NCBI GenBank assembly: GCA_020638525.1
Contig: JACKIL010000005.1
Coordinates: forward strand, 1-64,000
Reading direction: 5' to 3'
Source: Caulobacterales bacterium
GTDB lineage: Bacteria; Pseudomonadota; Alphaproteobacteria; Caulobacterales; Parvularculaceae
Length of the DNA: 64,000 bases
This document shows, piece after piece, positions 18,694 through 26,999 of this stretch. The translations under genes were made by a program, and so were the position numbers. How positions within the stretch are numbered: the first letter of the stretch is position 1; every line of letters starts with the position of its first letter. The notes below the pieces were generated by a model. The model made no database searches, was not told the DNA's origin, and was given only the letters and a program-made list of their open reading frames with translations.

Positions 18694-19149
18694 TCAAACA
18701 AACTGCATCGTCAGCCATTCGGCGACGAGCGCCGGCTTTTCTTCGCCCTCGATTTCAACCTTGACGGCGTATTTGAACGACCACTGGCCGGGAATTTTGT
18801 TTTCGGCGGACATCAGCGTGAAGTGACCGCGAATCCGCTTGCCGGATTTCACCGGACTCATGAACCGCACTTTGTCGAATCCGTAATTGACGCCCATTTT
18901 GACGCCTTCTGTGACGAGCACGCAGCCCGCCGCAAAGCGCGACAGCATGGAGAGCGTCAGAAAGCCGTGCGCGATCGTCGTCCCGAAAGGCGTCGCTTTC
19001 GCCGCTTCGGGATCGATGTGAATGAACTGATGGTCCTCCGTCACATCCGCAAAAACGTTGATGCGCTCCTGATCGACAAGGATCCAGTCGGAGACGCCCG
19101 TCACCGCGCCGACATGCGAGGAAATTTCTGATGCTTTTACGACTTTCAT
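18694..19149 (-). CDS. MaoC family (R)-enoyl-CoA hydratase
   Basis: The start is the ATG at 19149, preceded by GAGG at good spacing; the open frame extends 26 codons further but without support. The 151-residue single hot-dog domain has the catalytic Asp/His block FADVTEDHQFIHIDPEAAKATPFGTTIAHGFLTLS. Members add water to trans-2-enoyl-CoA to give (3R)-hydroxyacyl-CoA. The stop of the upstream acyl-CoA dehydrogenase is only 7 bp away, which indicates one operon. The downstream SDR is the expected next enzyme. Confidence 0.92.
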   Translation of the reverse strand: MKVVKASEISSHVGAVTGVSDWILVDQERINVFADVTEDHQFIHIDPEAAKATPFGTTIAHGFLTLSMLSRFAAGCVLVTEGVKMGVNYGFDKVRFMSPVKSGKRIRGHFTLMSAENKIPGQWSFKYAVKVEIEGEEKPALVAEWLTMQFV

Positions 19150-19156
19150 TTCTGCC

Positions 19157-20296
19157 TCAATAGCCGCGCAGACGAGCGATACGGTCGGCGTGGAAGGCGA
19201 AATCGCCGAACATTTCCTGCGCCACACGAATACGCTTCAAATAGAGCCCGATATCGTATTCGTCGGTCATGCCGATGCCGCCATGCATCTGCACCGCTTC
19301 AAGCGCGGCGAGTTTGGCGACTTCGCCGGCTTTCGCTTTCGCCAGCGCGCAAGTGACGCTCGCCATGCCGAAATTGTCATCAAGGTCCTGCAGCGCCTTG
19401 AGGACGACCGACTGCATCAACTCAATCTCGCAGTAGAGGTGCGCGGCGCGATGTTGCAGCGCCTGGAAGGTTCCGATGACTTTTCCGAACTGTTTGCGCT
19501 CTTTGAGATAGTTCGTCGTCATCGCGAATGCTTGCTGGCTCGCACCGGAAAGCTCGGCGGCGAGGCCTGCGCGACCGGCGCTCAAGACGCCTTCCAGCGC
19601 CATATAACCATTGTCGACTTCGCCGATGACGTCATCGCCCGTGACCTCAACATTTTCGAGCGTCACGCGCGCGGCGTTGCGGCTGTCGACCATGCTGGTG
19701 CGCTCGATGGAAGAGCCTTTCGCCTTCGCATCGACAAGGAAGAGCGTGATCCCCGCCTCTTCGCCCGGCGCGCCGCCAGAACGAGCAGCAACGATGAACT
19801 TGTCGGCGACATGCCCATCCGCAACGAACGTCTTCGCGCCGGAAAGCTTGAACCCATTACCGGATTTTTCCGCCTTCATCGCGGTTTTGGCGGGGCCGTG
19901 CTTGCCGTGCTCGTCAACAGCTAACGCCATCACGAGGTCGCCGGATGCAATCTTCGGCAGATATTCCCCGCGCTGACCGGCGTTCGCGAATTTCTTCAGG
20001 GCGGTCGCTGCGAGAATTGACGTCGACAGGAAAGGCGACGCCGTCAGCGTGCGCCCCATCTCCTCGGCGAGCACGCCAGCGCCGACAAAACCGAAGTCCG
20101 AACCGCCAAACTCTTCTTCAACGATGATCCCGGCCCAGCCCATCTCCGCCATCTCTTTCCAGAGATCGCGGGAAAAGCCTGTCGCGTCGTTCGAATCGCG
20201 CAATTTGCGGAGCGCAGCGACGGGCGCCTTTTCTTCGAGAAAACCGCGCGCCGATTCGCGCAGCATTTCCTGTTCTTCGGTTAGAATGAGTGGCAT
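19157..20296 (-). CDS. Acyl-CoA dehydrogenase
   Basis: The 379-residue flavoprotein of the acyl-CoA dehydrogenase superfamily has the N-terminal helical domain, middle beta domain and C-terminal helical domain (AALEAVQMHGGIGMTDEYDIGLYLKR) all present. It removes two hydrogens from acyl-CoA and passes electrons to ETF. It lies 40 bp downstream of a second acyl-CoA dehydrogenase. Adjacent unequal pairs of this kind are known to form heteromeric enzymes in steroid and branched-chain degradation, so joint function is plausible here but not shown by the sequence. Confidence 0.95.
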   Translation of the reverse strand: MPLILTEEQEMLRESARGFLEEKAPVAALRKLRDSNDATGFSRDLWKEMAEMGWAGIIVEEEFGGSDFGFVGAGVLAEEMGRTLTASPFLSTSILAATALKKFANAGQRGEYLPKIASGDLVMALAVDEHGKHGPAKTAMKAEKSGNGFKLSGAKTFVADGHVADKFIVAARSGGAPGEEAGITLFLVDAKAKGSSIERTSMVDSRNAARVTLENVEVTGDDVIGEVDNGYMALEGVLSAGRAGLAAELSGASQQAFAMTTNYLKERKQFGKVIGTFQALQHRAAHLYCEIELMQSVVLKALQDLDDNFGMASVTCALAKAKAGEVAKLAALEAVQMHGGIGMTDEYDIGLYLKRIRVAQEMFGDFAFHADRIARLRGY

Positions 20297-20336
20297 TGGA
20301 TCGTTCCTGAATTAATGCGTTGAACCGGCGCGACGC

Positions 20337-21542
20337 TTAAGCGTCCGGCAGTTCGAGAATGCGTTTTGCGATGATGTTGAGCTGCACTTCGGAGGTGCCG
20401 CCTTCGATCGAGTTCGCCTTGGTGCGCAGCCAGCCTTTGACGAGCTTGCCGTCTTCCGTGCGCGCGCCTTCCCATTCGAGCTCGTCGGAACCGCCAATAT
20501 CCATCATCACCTCGAAGCGGCGCTTGTTGAACTCGGTGCCGTAATATTTGAGCATTGACGACTTCGCACCGATGCCCTGACCGGCTTTCGCTTCATCCTT
20601 CAAACGCTCCATCGTCAGCAGAAACGCCCAACCGTCGATTTCCGTCTGTGCGACCTTGGCGCGGAGCATGGGGTCAGCGAGACGGCCATCTTCTTCAACG
20701 CCAATCGCTTGCGCCGCGATCTCGCCGGGGCTGCGCCCGCCGAGAAGCCCGCCGCCGCCAGCGCCAATCATTTCGCGCTCATGCGTGAGAAGATATTTCG
20801 CGACGTCCCAGCCACGATTGAGTTCGCCGACAATCGCGGAGATTCCCGGAGCATGTTCTTTCGGCGTTTTCACATCGTCAAAGAAGGTTTCGCAGAAAGG
20901 CGATTTCCCTGAGATGAGCTTGATTGGCTTCGTCGAAACGCCCGGCGTCGTCATATCGACAAGAATGAAGCTGATGCCGAGGTGCTTGGCCGCCTTCGGG
21001 TCCGTCCGAACAAGGACGAAAATCCAGTCGCTGTGGTCGGCGTAAGACGTCCAGATCTTTTGGCCGTTTATGAGCCAGTGATCGCCCTTGTCTTCGCATT
21101 TGCATTGAAGCGAGGCGAGGTCGGAGCCGGCATTCGGCTCCGAATAGCCCTGACACCAGCGAATTTCTCCGCGCGCGATCGGCGGGAGGAAATGCGCCTT
21201 CTGCTCATGCGTGCCATATTTCAGAAGCGCCGGCCCGAGCATCCAGATGCCGAAGCTTTCAAGCGGCGAGCGCGCGCGAAGACGGCGCATCTCCTCTTTC
21301 AGGATTTTGACTTCATCTTTGGATAGGCCGCCGCCGCCATATTCTTTCGGCCAGGCGGGCACGGTCCAGCCTTTGGCCGCCATGCGCTCAAGCCAAGTCT
21401 TCTGCGCTTCGGATTTGAATTTCCAGTTGCGGCCGCCCCAGCAGATGAATTCCTCGCCGACGGCGCCGTCGCGCATTTCCTTGGGGCAGTTTTCCTCGAG
21501 CCAAGCTCTTGTCTCAAGACGGAATTTTTCAAGATCGCTCAT
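20337..21542 (-). CDS. Acyl-CoA dehydrogenase
   Basis: The protein has 401 residues from the ATG at 21542 (MSDLEKFRLETRAWLEENCP); an adjacent ATG at 21545 and a longer frame exist, with GGAG upstream. It is a complete acyl-CoA dehydrogenase: RGEIRWCQGYSEPNAGSDLASLQCK lines the FAD/substrate cleft, and IEGGTSEVQLNIIAKRIL is the C-terminal signature. It is paired with the next dehydrogenase gene. Substrate chain length cannot be told from the sequence. Confidence 0.95.
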   Translation of the reverse strand: MSDLEKFRLETRAWLEENCPKEMRDGAVGEEFICWGGRNWKFKSEAQKTWLERMAAKGWTVPAWPKEYGGGGLSKDEVKILKEEMRRLRARSPLESFGIWMLGPALLKYGTHEQKAHFLPPIARGEIRWCQGYSEPNAGSDLASLQCKCEDKGDHWLINGQKIWTSYADHSDWIFVLVRTDPKAAKHLGISFILVDMTTPGVSTKPIKLISGKSPFCETFFDDVKTPKEHAPGISAIVGELNRGWDVAKYLLTHEREMIGAGGGGLLGGRSPGEIAAQAIGVEEDGRLADPMLRAKVAQTEIDGWAFLLTMERLKDEAKAGQGIGAKSSMLKYYGTEFNKRRFEVMMDIGGSDELEWEGARTEDGKLVKGWLRTKANSIEGGTSEVQLNIIAKRILELPDA

Positions 21543-21615
21543 CATCGCGCTCCACTTCTGGCGGCGCGTCATGTTGCGCCAACCTCGCCCTCACGCAAGA
21601 AGTTTGCGCAGCCCG

Positions 21616-23322
21616 TCAGGCGGAATAGGCAGGCGGGTGCTGGAGGGCGATCATGCGCACCGTGCGCTTGTCGAATTTCTCCGTTCCGAGGCGCGGCAGA
21701 GGGACCGGCGAAATCCAGATGCGCTCGGGAACCTTGAATTCAGCAAGCTCGGAGGCGATGAAATCGCGCAAGGCGAGAGGCTCCACCGTGGCGCCCGGCT
21801 TCGGGTAGACGACAAGCCCAACGCGTTCGCCAAGCACTTCATCCGGCACGGAGAACGCCGCGACTTCTGCAACGCCCGGGAATTCGTGGGCGCGGTGCTC
21901 GACTTCGAGGCTCGAAATATTCTCGCCGCCGCGGATGATGACGTCCTTTGTGCGGTCGACAATGTAGAGGAAACCCTCCTCGTCGAACCGGCCAAGATCG
22001 CCTGATTTGAACCAGCCATCAGGCGTCAGCGACTTCGCCGTTTCTTCGGGCAAGTTGAGATAGCCACGGAAATTCGCAGGCGAGCGAATCCAGATTTCGC
22101 CGACTTCGCCCGTTTGAGCCTCGCCCTCTTCCATCATGATCTTGATGTCAGTCACTGGCGGCACCGGACGCCCCGTCGAATCCGGATGCTTCTGGTAGTC
22201 GTCGAGCGAAATGATGCAGCCAAGCGCGTTTGTCTCACTAAGGCCGTAGCCCGACGCGGGGTTGGCGTTGGGAAACTTCTTCTTCAGGAGCTTCACATGC
22301 TCTGGTGGGCGCTTTGCGCCGCCCGAACCGATGTCGAGCAGGCTTGGCATAGAAGTGTCGCCCGCCGCATCGACAAGTTCGTAAGACTGGCTCGGAACGC
22401 CGACAAAATTCGTGAGCTGATGATGATTGATGAGTTCGACAGCTTTCTTCGGGTCCCATTTATACATCATCACGACGCGCCGGCCGATCAGCATCGACAT
22501 CAGAAAGAGCGAGTGCGACCCCGTCACATGGAAAAGCGGTACGGCGAGGAGAATGCCCGGATTATCGCCGAAAAGACTTTCACCGCCGCGCGCTTCTTTA
22601 AGGGCCGACGCGACGAACGCCCATGAAAGCAAGGTGCTGACGACGCCGCGATGGGTGAGGATGACCCCCTTGGAATTGCCGGTCGACCCTGAAGTGTAAA
22701 CAATGCAGAAATCATCTTCGGGCTGAATGTCGACGCTCGGAACCGATGCGTCCCAGCACGACTCGAGCAGATCTTCATAGTGATGGTCAGCGCCTTCGCC
22801 GCCGCCGCGCGCGAGAATAAGCGTCAGCCCAAGATCCTTCTTGCACGGCAGGATCCGCTCCATGCGCTTGTCATCGACGATGACCAGCTTCGCGCCGCAA
22901 TCGGCGAGACCGTAATGGAGCTCCTCGTTCTTCCACCAGGCGTTCAGGGGCACGACGACAGCGCCGAGCGAAATGATCGCCATATAGCTGATGCACCATT
23001 CCGGAAAATTCCGCATGGCGATTGCGACCTTGTCGCCCTTGCCAATTTTGAAGTCGCGAGCGAGGGCATTGGCGAAGCGACAAGCTCTCTCCCACGTCTC
23101 AGCGAAGGTCAGCCGCTCGTCCTCATAGATGAGGAAGTCTTTGTCCGCGAACTGCGTGCCGAACAGAAAAATCCCGACAAGGCTCGGCGGCGCGTTCTTG
23201 AAGACCCGATAGGTGTTGCCGCGGATATCCGCCTCGCCGACTGCAAACATCGGCTCTTCGGCGAGAATGCGCGCTGCGGCCGCAAAAACCTTCATGGGAT
23301 CAACGGCGGCCGCCTGCGTCAT
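21616..23322 (-). CDS. Acyl-CoA synthetase (AMP-forming)
   Basis: The 568-residue ANL-superfamily ligase has the P-loop YTSGSTGNSKGVILTHRG, the ASGYGLSETN block, WFKSGDLGRFDEEGFLYIVDRTKDVIIRGGE (hinge region) and the C-terminal catalytic Lys in GTEKFDKRTV. It activates a carboxylic acid to acyl-AMP and then acyl-CoA, so it would feed the dehydrogenases encoded just downstream. It is the first gene of the acyl-CoA cluster, preceded by a 75-bp gap after the flippase gene. Fatty acid is the likeliest substrate, but steroid or aromatic acids are not excluded. Confidence 0.93.
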   Translation of the reverse strand: MTQAAAVDPMKVFAAAARILAEEPMFAVGEADIRGNTYRVFKNAPPSLVGIFLFGTQFADKDFLIYEDERLTFAETWERACRFANALARDFKIGKGDKVAIAMRNFPEWCISYMAIISLGAVVVPLNAWWKNEELHYGLADCGAKLVIVDDKRMERILPCKKDLGLTLILARGGGEGADHHYEDLLESCWDASVPSVDIQPEDDFCIVYTSGSTGNSKGVILTHRGVVSTLLSWAFVASALKEARGGESLFGDNPGILLAVPLFHVTGSHSLFLMSMLIGRRVVMMYKWDPKKAVELINHHQLTNFVGVPSQSYELVDAAGDTSMPSLLDIGSGGAKRPPEHVKLLKKKFPNANPASGYGLSETNALGCIISLDDYQKHPDSTGRPVPPVTDIKIMMEEGEAQTGEVGEIWIRSPANFRGYLNLPEETAKSLTPDGWFKSGDLGRFDEEGFLYIVDRTKDVIIRGGENISSLEVEHRAHEFPGVAEVAAFSVPDEVLGERVGLVVYPKPGATVEPLALRDFIASELAEFKVPERIWISPVPLPRLGTEKFDKRTVRMIALQHPPAYSA

Positions 23323-23397
23323 AGTCTGTTTCCTCTCTTTTACGCGTTAAGCGTGTTATTAGACGAGAAAACAGCCCCAAGAAACAGCGGGCAGCAG

Positions 23398-24912
23398 TCA
23401 GGCGCTCGCGCGCGATCCCCTGAAGCGCGCCACAGCAGATTTTGCGATCCCAAGCAGAAACTGCTCGGCGCCCGAAGGCTCGCCCTCAAGGCGCCAGAGC
23501 GCAAGATGCGCTCCGGTGAATAGCACCCCGCCGATTGCGACATCCGTCACAAGCCGCGCGAGCAGCGGCGCCTCGAGCAAGGCGCCGAAATGCGGCCGCA
23601 AGAGCAGAAAATAGACGGACATCGCCCCGATGGCTGCGAAGCTGCGGCGCGCTTGCCAGAGCGGCTCCCAGAAGGGCCTGCGTGTCGCGCGGGAATAGAG
23701 CGTCAAATTGAGGAGCACATGGATAAGCCCGCACCCGCCAGTCGCATAGATTGCGCCATCGAGCCCGAAATGGATTGACGCCCAGAGGAAAGTTGGGAAG
23801 CGGACCAGAAAGAAGATCAGCTCGCGAAAGAAGACGAGCCGCGTTTCGCCGAGCGCCATCGCATAGAACTGCGTCGCAAGGAAAAGCGTCTGCAAGCCGA
23901 GGATTGGCGTCAGCACCTGGACGACCGGGATCGCTTCGAGCCATTTGTCGCCGAGAAGCAGAGGGACGATTTCATTCGCGACGAAGGCGAAGCCTAGCGC
24001 CGCCGGCATCGCGACCGCCGCAAGCGCCTCGACGCCGCGCAGATAGGCCGTGCGCATACGCTCGCGGTTTCCCTGAAGCGAAGAAAGGCCCGGATAGATC
24101 GCGCGCGCGATCGGCGCTGCAAGCTCGTTCGTCGGCATCTCGCCGATCTGCTTGCCAACGTAATAGACGCCCGTTCCCGTATGACCGACGACGCGTGCAA
24201 GCACGAACGCATCGAGTTTGTTGTTGAGCGCGGCGACAAAACTGACACCGGTGAGCCAGCCGGAAAAACCGATGACCTTCTTGAATGACTTGAAAGTGAA
24301 GCGCGGCAGCGAAGGGCGCAGCACATAAGAAAGCGCAAGCTGGATCGCGGCGCTTGTGACGACGCCTAGAATGATCGCCCAGTAAGTGCGGAAAACAACC
24401 GCGACGACAATCGAAACGGCGACGCCCGCAAACTTGTTAACGGCGTTCGAGATAAACTCTTTCGAGAAATCGAGATTGCGCTCGAATTCGAAAAATCTCG
24501 GATTGAGAAGTCCCATCAAGAACGGCTGAAAGGCGATGCCGACAAAGACCCAGAACATGCGCGGGTCGCCGTAGAACTGCGCGGCGAGGGGCGCGAGCGC
24601 ACAAAGGAGAAGCGCGATCGCCGAACCGCGCAACGCGCCAAGCGTGAAGAGCGTGTCGAGATCGTCGCGGTCGGCGTCGTGAAAACGTACGACAGCCTGC
24701 GAGATGCCGATATCGGAAAATCCCTGGAGAAGCTGCATCGCCGTCATGGCGACAGCGACAAGGCCGAAATCCTCCGGCACGAGCAGGCGCGCCAGAATGA
24801 TCGTATTAACGAATCCGAAGGAGCGCATCACAAAGCGGGCCGCAACAATCCACGCCGCGCCGCGCGCGGCGCGTCCCGCCATGCCCCCAATCCCGTCAGA
24901 CGCCTCGCTCAT
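23398..24912 (-). CDS. Oligosaccharide flippase (MATE/Wzx-like) family protein
   Basis: The 504-residue polytopic membrane protein has about 12-14 hydrophobic segments. The N-terminal GAAWIVAARFVMRSFGFVNTIILARLLVPEDFGLVAVAMT is characteristic of the polysaccharide transporter (PST/Wzx) group of the MOP superfamily. Such proteins flip lipid-linked oligosaccharides across the inner membrane for exopolysaccharide or LPS assembly. No polysaccharide locus is adjacent. A glycosyltransferase lies 6 kb away, and a functional link to it is speculative. Confidence 0.9.
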   Translation of the reverse strand: MSEASDGIGGMAGRAARGAAWIVAARFVMRSFGFVNTIILARLLVPEDFGLVAVAMTAMQLLQGFSDIGISQAVVRFHDADRDDLDTLFTLGALRGSAIALLLCALAPLAAQFYGDPRMFWVFVGIAFQPFLMGLLNPRFFEFERNLDFSKEFISNAVNKFAGVAVSIVVAVVFRTYWAIILGVVTSAAIQLALSYVLRPSLPRFTFKSFKKVIGFSGWLTGVSFVAALNNKLDAFVLARVVGHTGTGVYYVGKQIGEMPTNELAAPIARAIYPGLSSLQGNRERMRTAYLRGVEALAAVAMPAALGFAFVANEIVPLLLGDKWLEAIPVVQVLTPILGLQTLFLATQFYAMALGETRLVFFRELIFFLVRFPTFLWASIHFGLDGAIYATGGCGLIHVLLNLTLYSRATRRPFWEPLWQARRSFAAIGAMSVYFLLLRPHFGALLEAPLLARLVTDVAIGGVLFTGAHLALWRLEGEPSGAEQFLLGIAKSAVARFRGSRASA

Positions 24913-25155
24913 TCCGATCCAGCCTTGGGCCGCGCGCCCTCTTTCCGAGGCCGCCCGTTCAATCTTCCCTGTCTTCCTCGCCTGCCCGGGCCGAGAACCG
25001 GTCTATTCAATTCCTGGACACGCTCTAAGGCGCGCTGGCTTTCCATGCAAAGGCCGGTCCCTTTCGCCCGCTCAGCCACGGGGCTCCCCTTGCGCCTCAG
25101 CGCGCCGCCGTTATGGTGCGCCGCCGCCCCAAAAAGAGAAAGCGCCGAAAGACCC

Positions 25156-25950
25156 ATGCCGCACGCCTCAGCTGTCATGACCATCATGATTAACGCCGCC
25201 CGGAAAGCGGCCAAAGGCCTGCGCCGCGATTTCGGCGAAACAGAGGCCCTGCAAATCTCCAAGAAGGGCGCGGCGGATTTCGTCTCCAAGGCGGACCTGC
25301 GCGCCGAGCAAGCGATTTTTGAGGAGCTCTCCAAGGGCCGTCCGAAATATGGTTTCGTGATGGAAGAGCGCGGCGAGATCGAAGGCGTGGACAATTCGAA
25401 TCGCTGGGTCGTCGACCCGCTCGATGGCACGACGAACTTCCTTCACGGATTGCCGCACTTTGCGATTTCCATCGCGCTTGAGCGCGACCGTGTCCCCTAT
25501 GCCGGCGTCGTCTATAATCCGGCGACGGATGAGCTCTTCTGGGCGGAGAAAGGCGAAGGCGCTTTCGTAAACGACCGCCGCCTGCGTGTGTCAAACCGCA
25601 AGGACCTCGACAGCTCGCTTTTTGCGACCGGCCTTCCCTTCAAAGGCAAAGAGGGGCGCGCGCTCGCGCTGAAAGAAGCCGACCGCGTGCTCGCAAATAC
25701 CGCTGGCATTCGCCGCTTTGGATCAGCCGCGCTCGACCTCGCCTTTGTCGCCGCCGGACGATACGACGCCTACTGGGAGCGCGGCCTCAACAATTGGGAT
25801 GTCGCCGCCGGAATCGTCCTCGTGCGTGAAGCTGGCGGACTCGTCACAGAGATCAATGGCGACAGCCGACCGTCGCATAACGGCTCGATTCTCGCTGCGA
25901 ATGCAGAGATCTACGAAGCGGCCAAACGCATTCTCAACGAAGAAAACTAG
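25156..25950 (+). CDS. suhB: Inositol monophosphatase family protein (SuhB-like)
   Basis: The start is placed at the ATG at 25156. The frame is open 159 codons further upstream, but that part is low-complexity and runs antisense to the flippase gene. The 264-residue product has the Mg2+-dependent phosphatase motifs: EERGEI (acidic ligand), VVDPLDGTTNFLHGLPHFAIS (DPxDGT) and the C-terminal NNWDVAAGIVLVREAGG. It hydrolyses inositol-1-phosphate or related sugar phosphates; SuhB also has a role in rRNA transcription complexes in E. coli. It overlaps the convergent small lipoprotein gene by four bases. Confidence 0.92.
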   Translation: MPHASAVMTIMINAARKAAKGLRRDFGETEALQISKKGAADFVSKADLRAEQAIFEELSKGRPKYGFVMEERGEIEGVDNSNRWVVDPLDGTTNFLHGLPHFAISIALERDRVPYAGVVYNPATDELFWAEKGEGAFVNDRRLRVSNRKDLDSSLFATGLPFKGKEGRALALKEADRVLANTAGIRRFGSAALDLAFVAAGRYDAYWERGLNNWDVAAGIVLVREAGGLVTEINGDSRPSHNGSILAANAEIYEAAKRILNEEN

Positions 25951-26207
25951 ACGCAGTCAAAATGGCGATAACGCCAGCGCACTGACTGCGGATCAATCGT
26001 TTCGTCGACATACACGGCGTTGAGCCCGTAAGCCCGGCAATGCGCCTGCGCCTGCCGCAACAGATCGTCGGGATCATAATTATAAGGATCGTAAGGGATG
26101 GTGACGGATTCGCCGTCGCCAAAAGGCGAGCCAGCCTCCTCCGTCGCGCAGGAAGCGGCGAGAGCTACGGCGCCGGCGATGAAAAGACTTTTCCAGATAG
26201 ATTGCAT
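25947..26207 (-). CDS. Small putative lipoprotein of unknown function
   Basis: The protein has 86 residues from the ATG at 26207 (MQSIWKSLFIAGAVALAASC). The signal ends in a lipobox-like AASC. The mature part is acidic and tyrosine-rich (YDPYNYDPDDLLRQAQAHCRAYG), with a C-terminal RHFDCV, so two or three cysteines could form a disulphide. No family was recognised. It lies downstream of hsp20 on the same strand but is separated from it by a terminator, so it is likely transcribed on its own. Confidence 0.6.
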   Translation of the reverse strand: MQSIWKSLFIAGAVALAASCATEEAGSPFGDGESVTIPYDPYNYDPDDLLRQAQAHCRAYGLNAVYVDETIDPQSVRWRYRHFDCV

Positions 26208-26244
26208 GGCGCGAAGGGTAACAGGCATCGCCCAAATGCAAAAG

Positions 26245-26274
26245 GGCGCGCCGGCCCGAAAGGGCTAGCGCGCC
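26245..26274 (-). terminator. Rho-independent terminator after hsp20
   Basis: Read on the minus strand, a long hairpin (GGCGCGC stem, internal GCCC-TTTC-GGGC with a four-base loop, then GCGCGCC) is followed by CTTTTGCATTT. It lies 45 bp after the hsp20 stop and upstream of the small lipoprotein gene. Confidence 0.7.
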
Positions 26275-26318
26275 TAAGTCTTCAATCAAGAGGGGAAATC
26301 TGGAAAGGAGCGCCAGCT

Positions 26319-26780
26319 TTACGCGGCGTCCTGACCTTTCAGAACTTTCACGTTCGAAGCTTCGCCGCCATTGATGGAGATCTTCCGCGGTTTCATCGCT
26401 TCAGGAATCTCGCGCTTGAGATCAATGTTGAGAAGCCCGTTTACGAGCGAGGCGCCCGCGACTTTCACATGATCGGCGAGCTGGAAGCGGCGCTCGAACG
26501 AGCGGCCGGCGATGCCTTGATGCAGGAAAGTGCGCTTTTCATCCGCATCCGGACGGCGGCCCGTGACAGTGAGCGTGTTTTCATGAAAGACGATGTCGAG
26601 ATCGTCCTCGCCAAAACCTGCGACAGCGAGCGTAATTCGGTAGTCGTTTTCGTCGAGCCGCTCGATATTGTACGGCGGATAGCCACCCGCATCGACTTTG
26701 CCGACATTGTCGAGCAGGTCAAAAATACGGTCGAAGCCGACAGTGTTGCGATAGAGGGGGGTCAGATCGTAGCTACGCAT
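26319..26780 (-). CDS. Small heat-shock protein, Hsp20/IbpA family
   Basis: The 153-residue protein begins MRSYDLTPLYRNTVGFDRIFDLLD, typical of IbpA-like class A small heat-shock proteins of alphaproteobacteria. An alpha-crystallin domain follows (PPYNIERLDENDYRITLAVAGFGEDDLDIVFHENTLTVTG), and near the C-terminus is GLLNIDLKREIPEAMKPRKI with the I-x-I/V-like anchoring motif. It is an ATP-independent holdase for unfolding proteins in the cytoplasm. The 5' leader contains a probable RNA thermometer that hides the strong AGGAGGA ribosome-binding site. Confidence 0.95.
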   Translation of the reverse strand: MRSYDLTPLYRNTVGFDRIFDLLDNVGKVDAGGYPPYNIERLDENDYRITLAVAGFGEDDLDIVFHENTLTVTGRRPDADEKRTFLHQGIAGRSFERRFQLADHVKVAGASLVNGLLNIDLKREIPEAMKPRKISINGGEASNVKVLKGQDAA

Positions 26781-26869
26781 GTTTCATCCTCCTTAAGGAA
26801 GCAAGGGTTGCGTGCGCTTGCCGCCGCCCAGAGGGCCGACGGAAGGCATGCCGGAGCCGACTGGCCTCC
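26781..26869 (-). promoter_or_regulatory. ROSE-like RNA thermometer in the hsp20 leader
   Basis: On the minus strand, two strong hairpins precede a third that sequesters the Shine-Dalgarno sequence. Hairpin A is GGAG/CTCC with inner CC/GG (26853-26869). Hairpin B has the arms CCGTCGGCCC and GGGCGGCGG with a TCT loop (26821-26842). The terminal one, 26787-26804, reads TTGCTTCC-TTAA-GGAGGA. The UUGCU opposite the AGGAGG is the hallmark of the ROSE family, which controls alphaproteobacterial hsp20 genes by melting at heat-shock temperature. The assignment rests on hand folding. Confidence 0.65.
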
Positions 26870-26999
26870 GACATGGTAGAGATAGGCGCCCGGTCCGGGG
26901 TTTCAAGGACCTGTGAAGCCGTTGCGGGTGGCCGATTTCTCGACACGTGCTAGGTAAGGTCTCCTTTCTTTCCGGACGAAAACAGGAACGCCCAAGAAA

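Noticed and set aside
24679..25155. N-terminal 159-codon extension of the SuhB frame
   Set aside because: It runs antisense into the flippase gene, is low complexity, and the family begins near the ATG at 25156.
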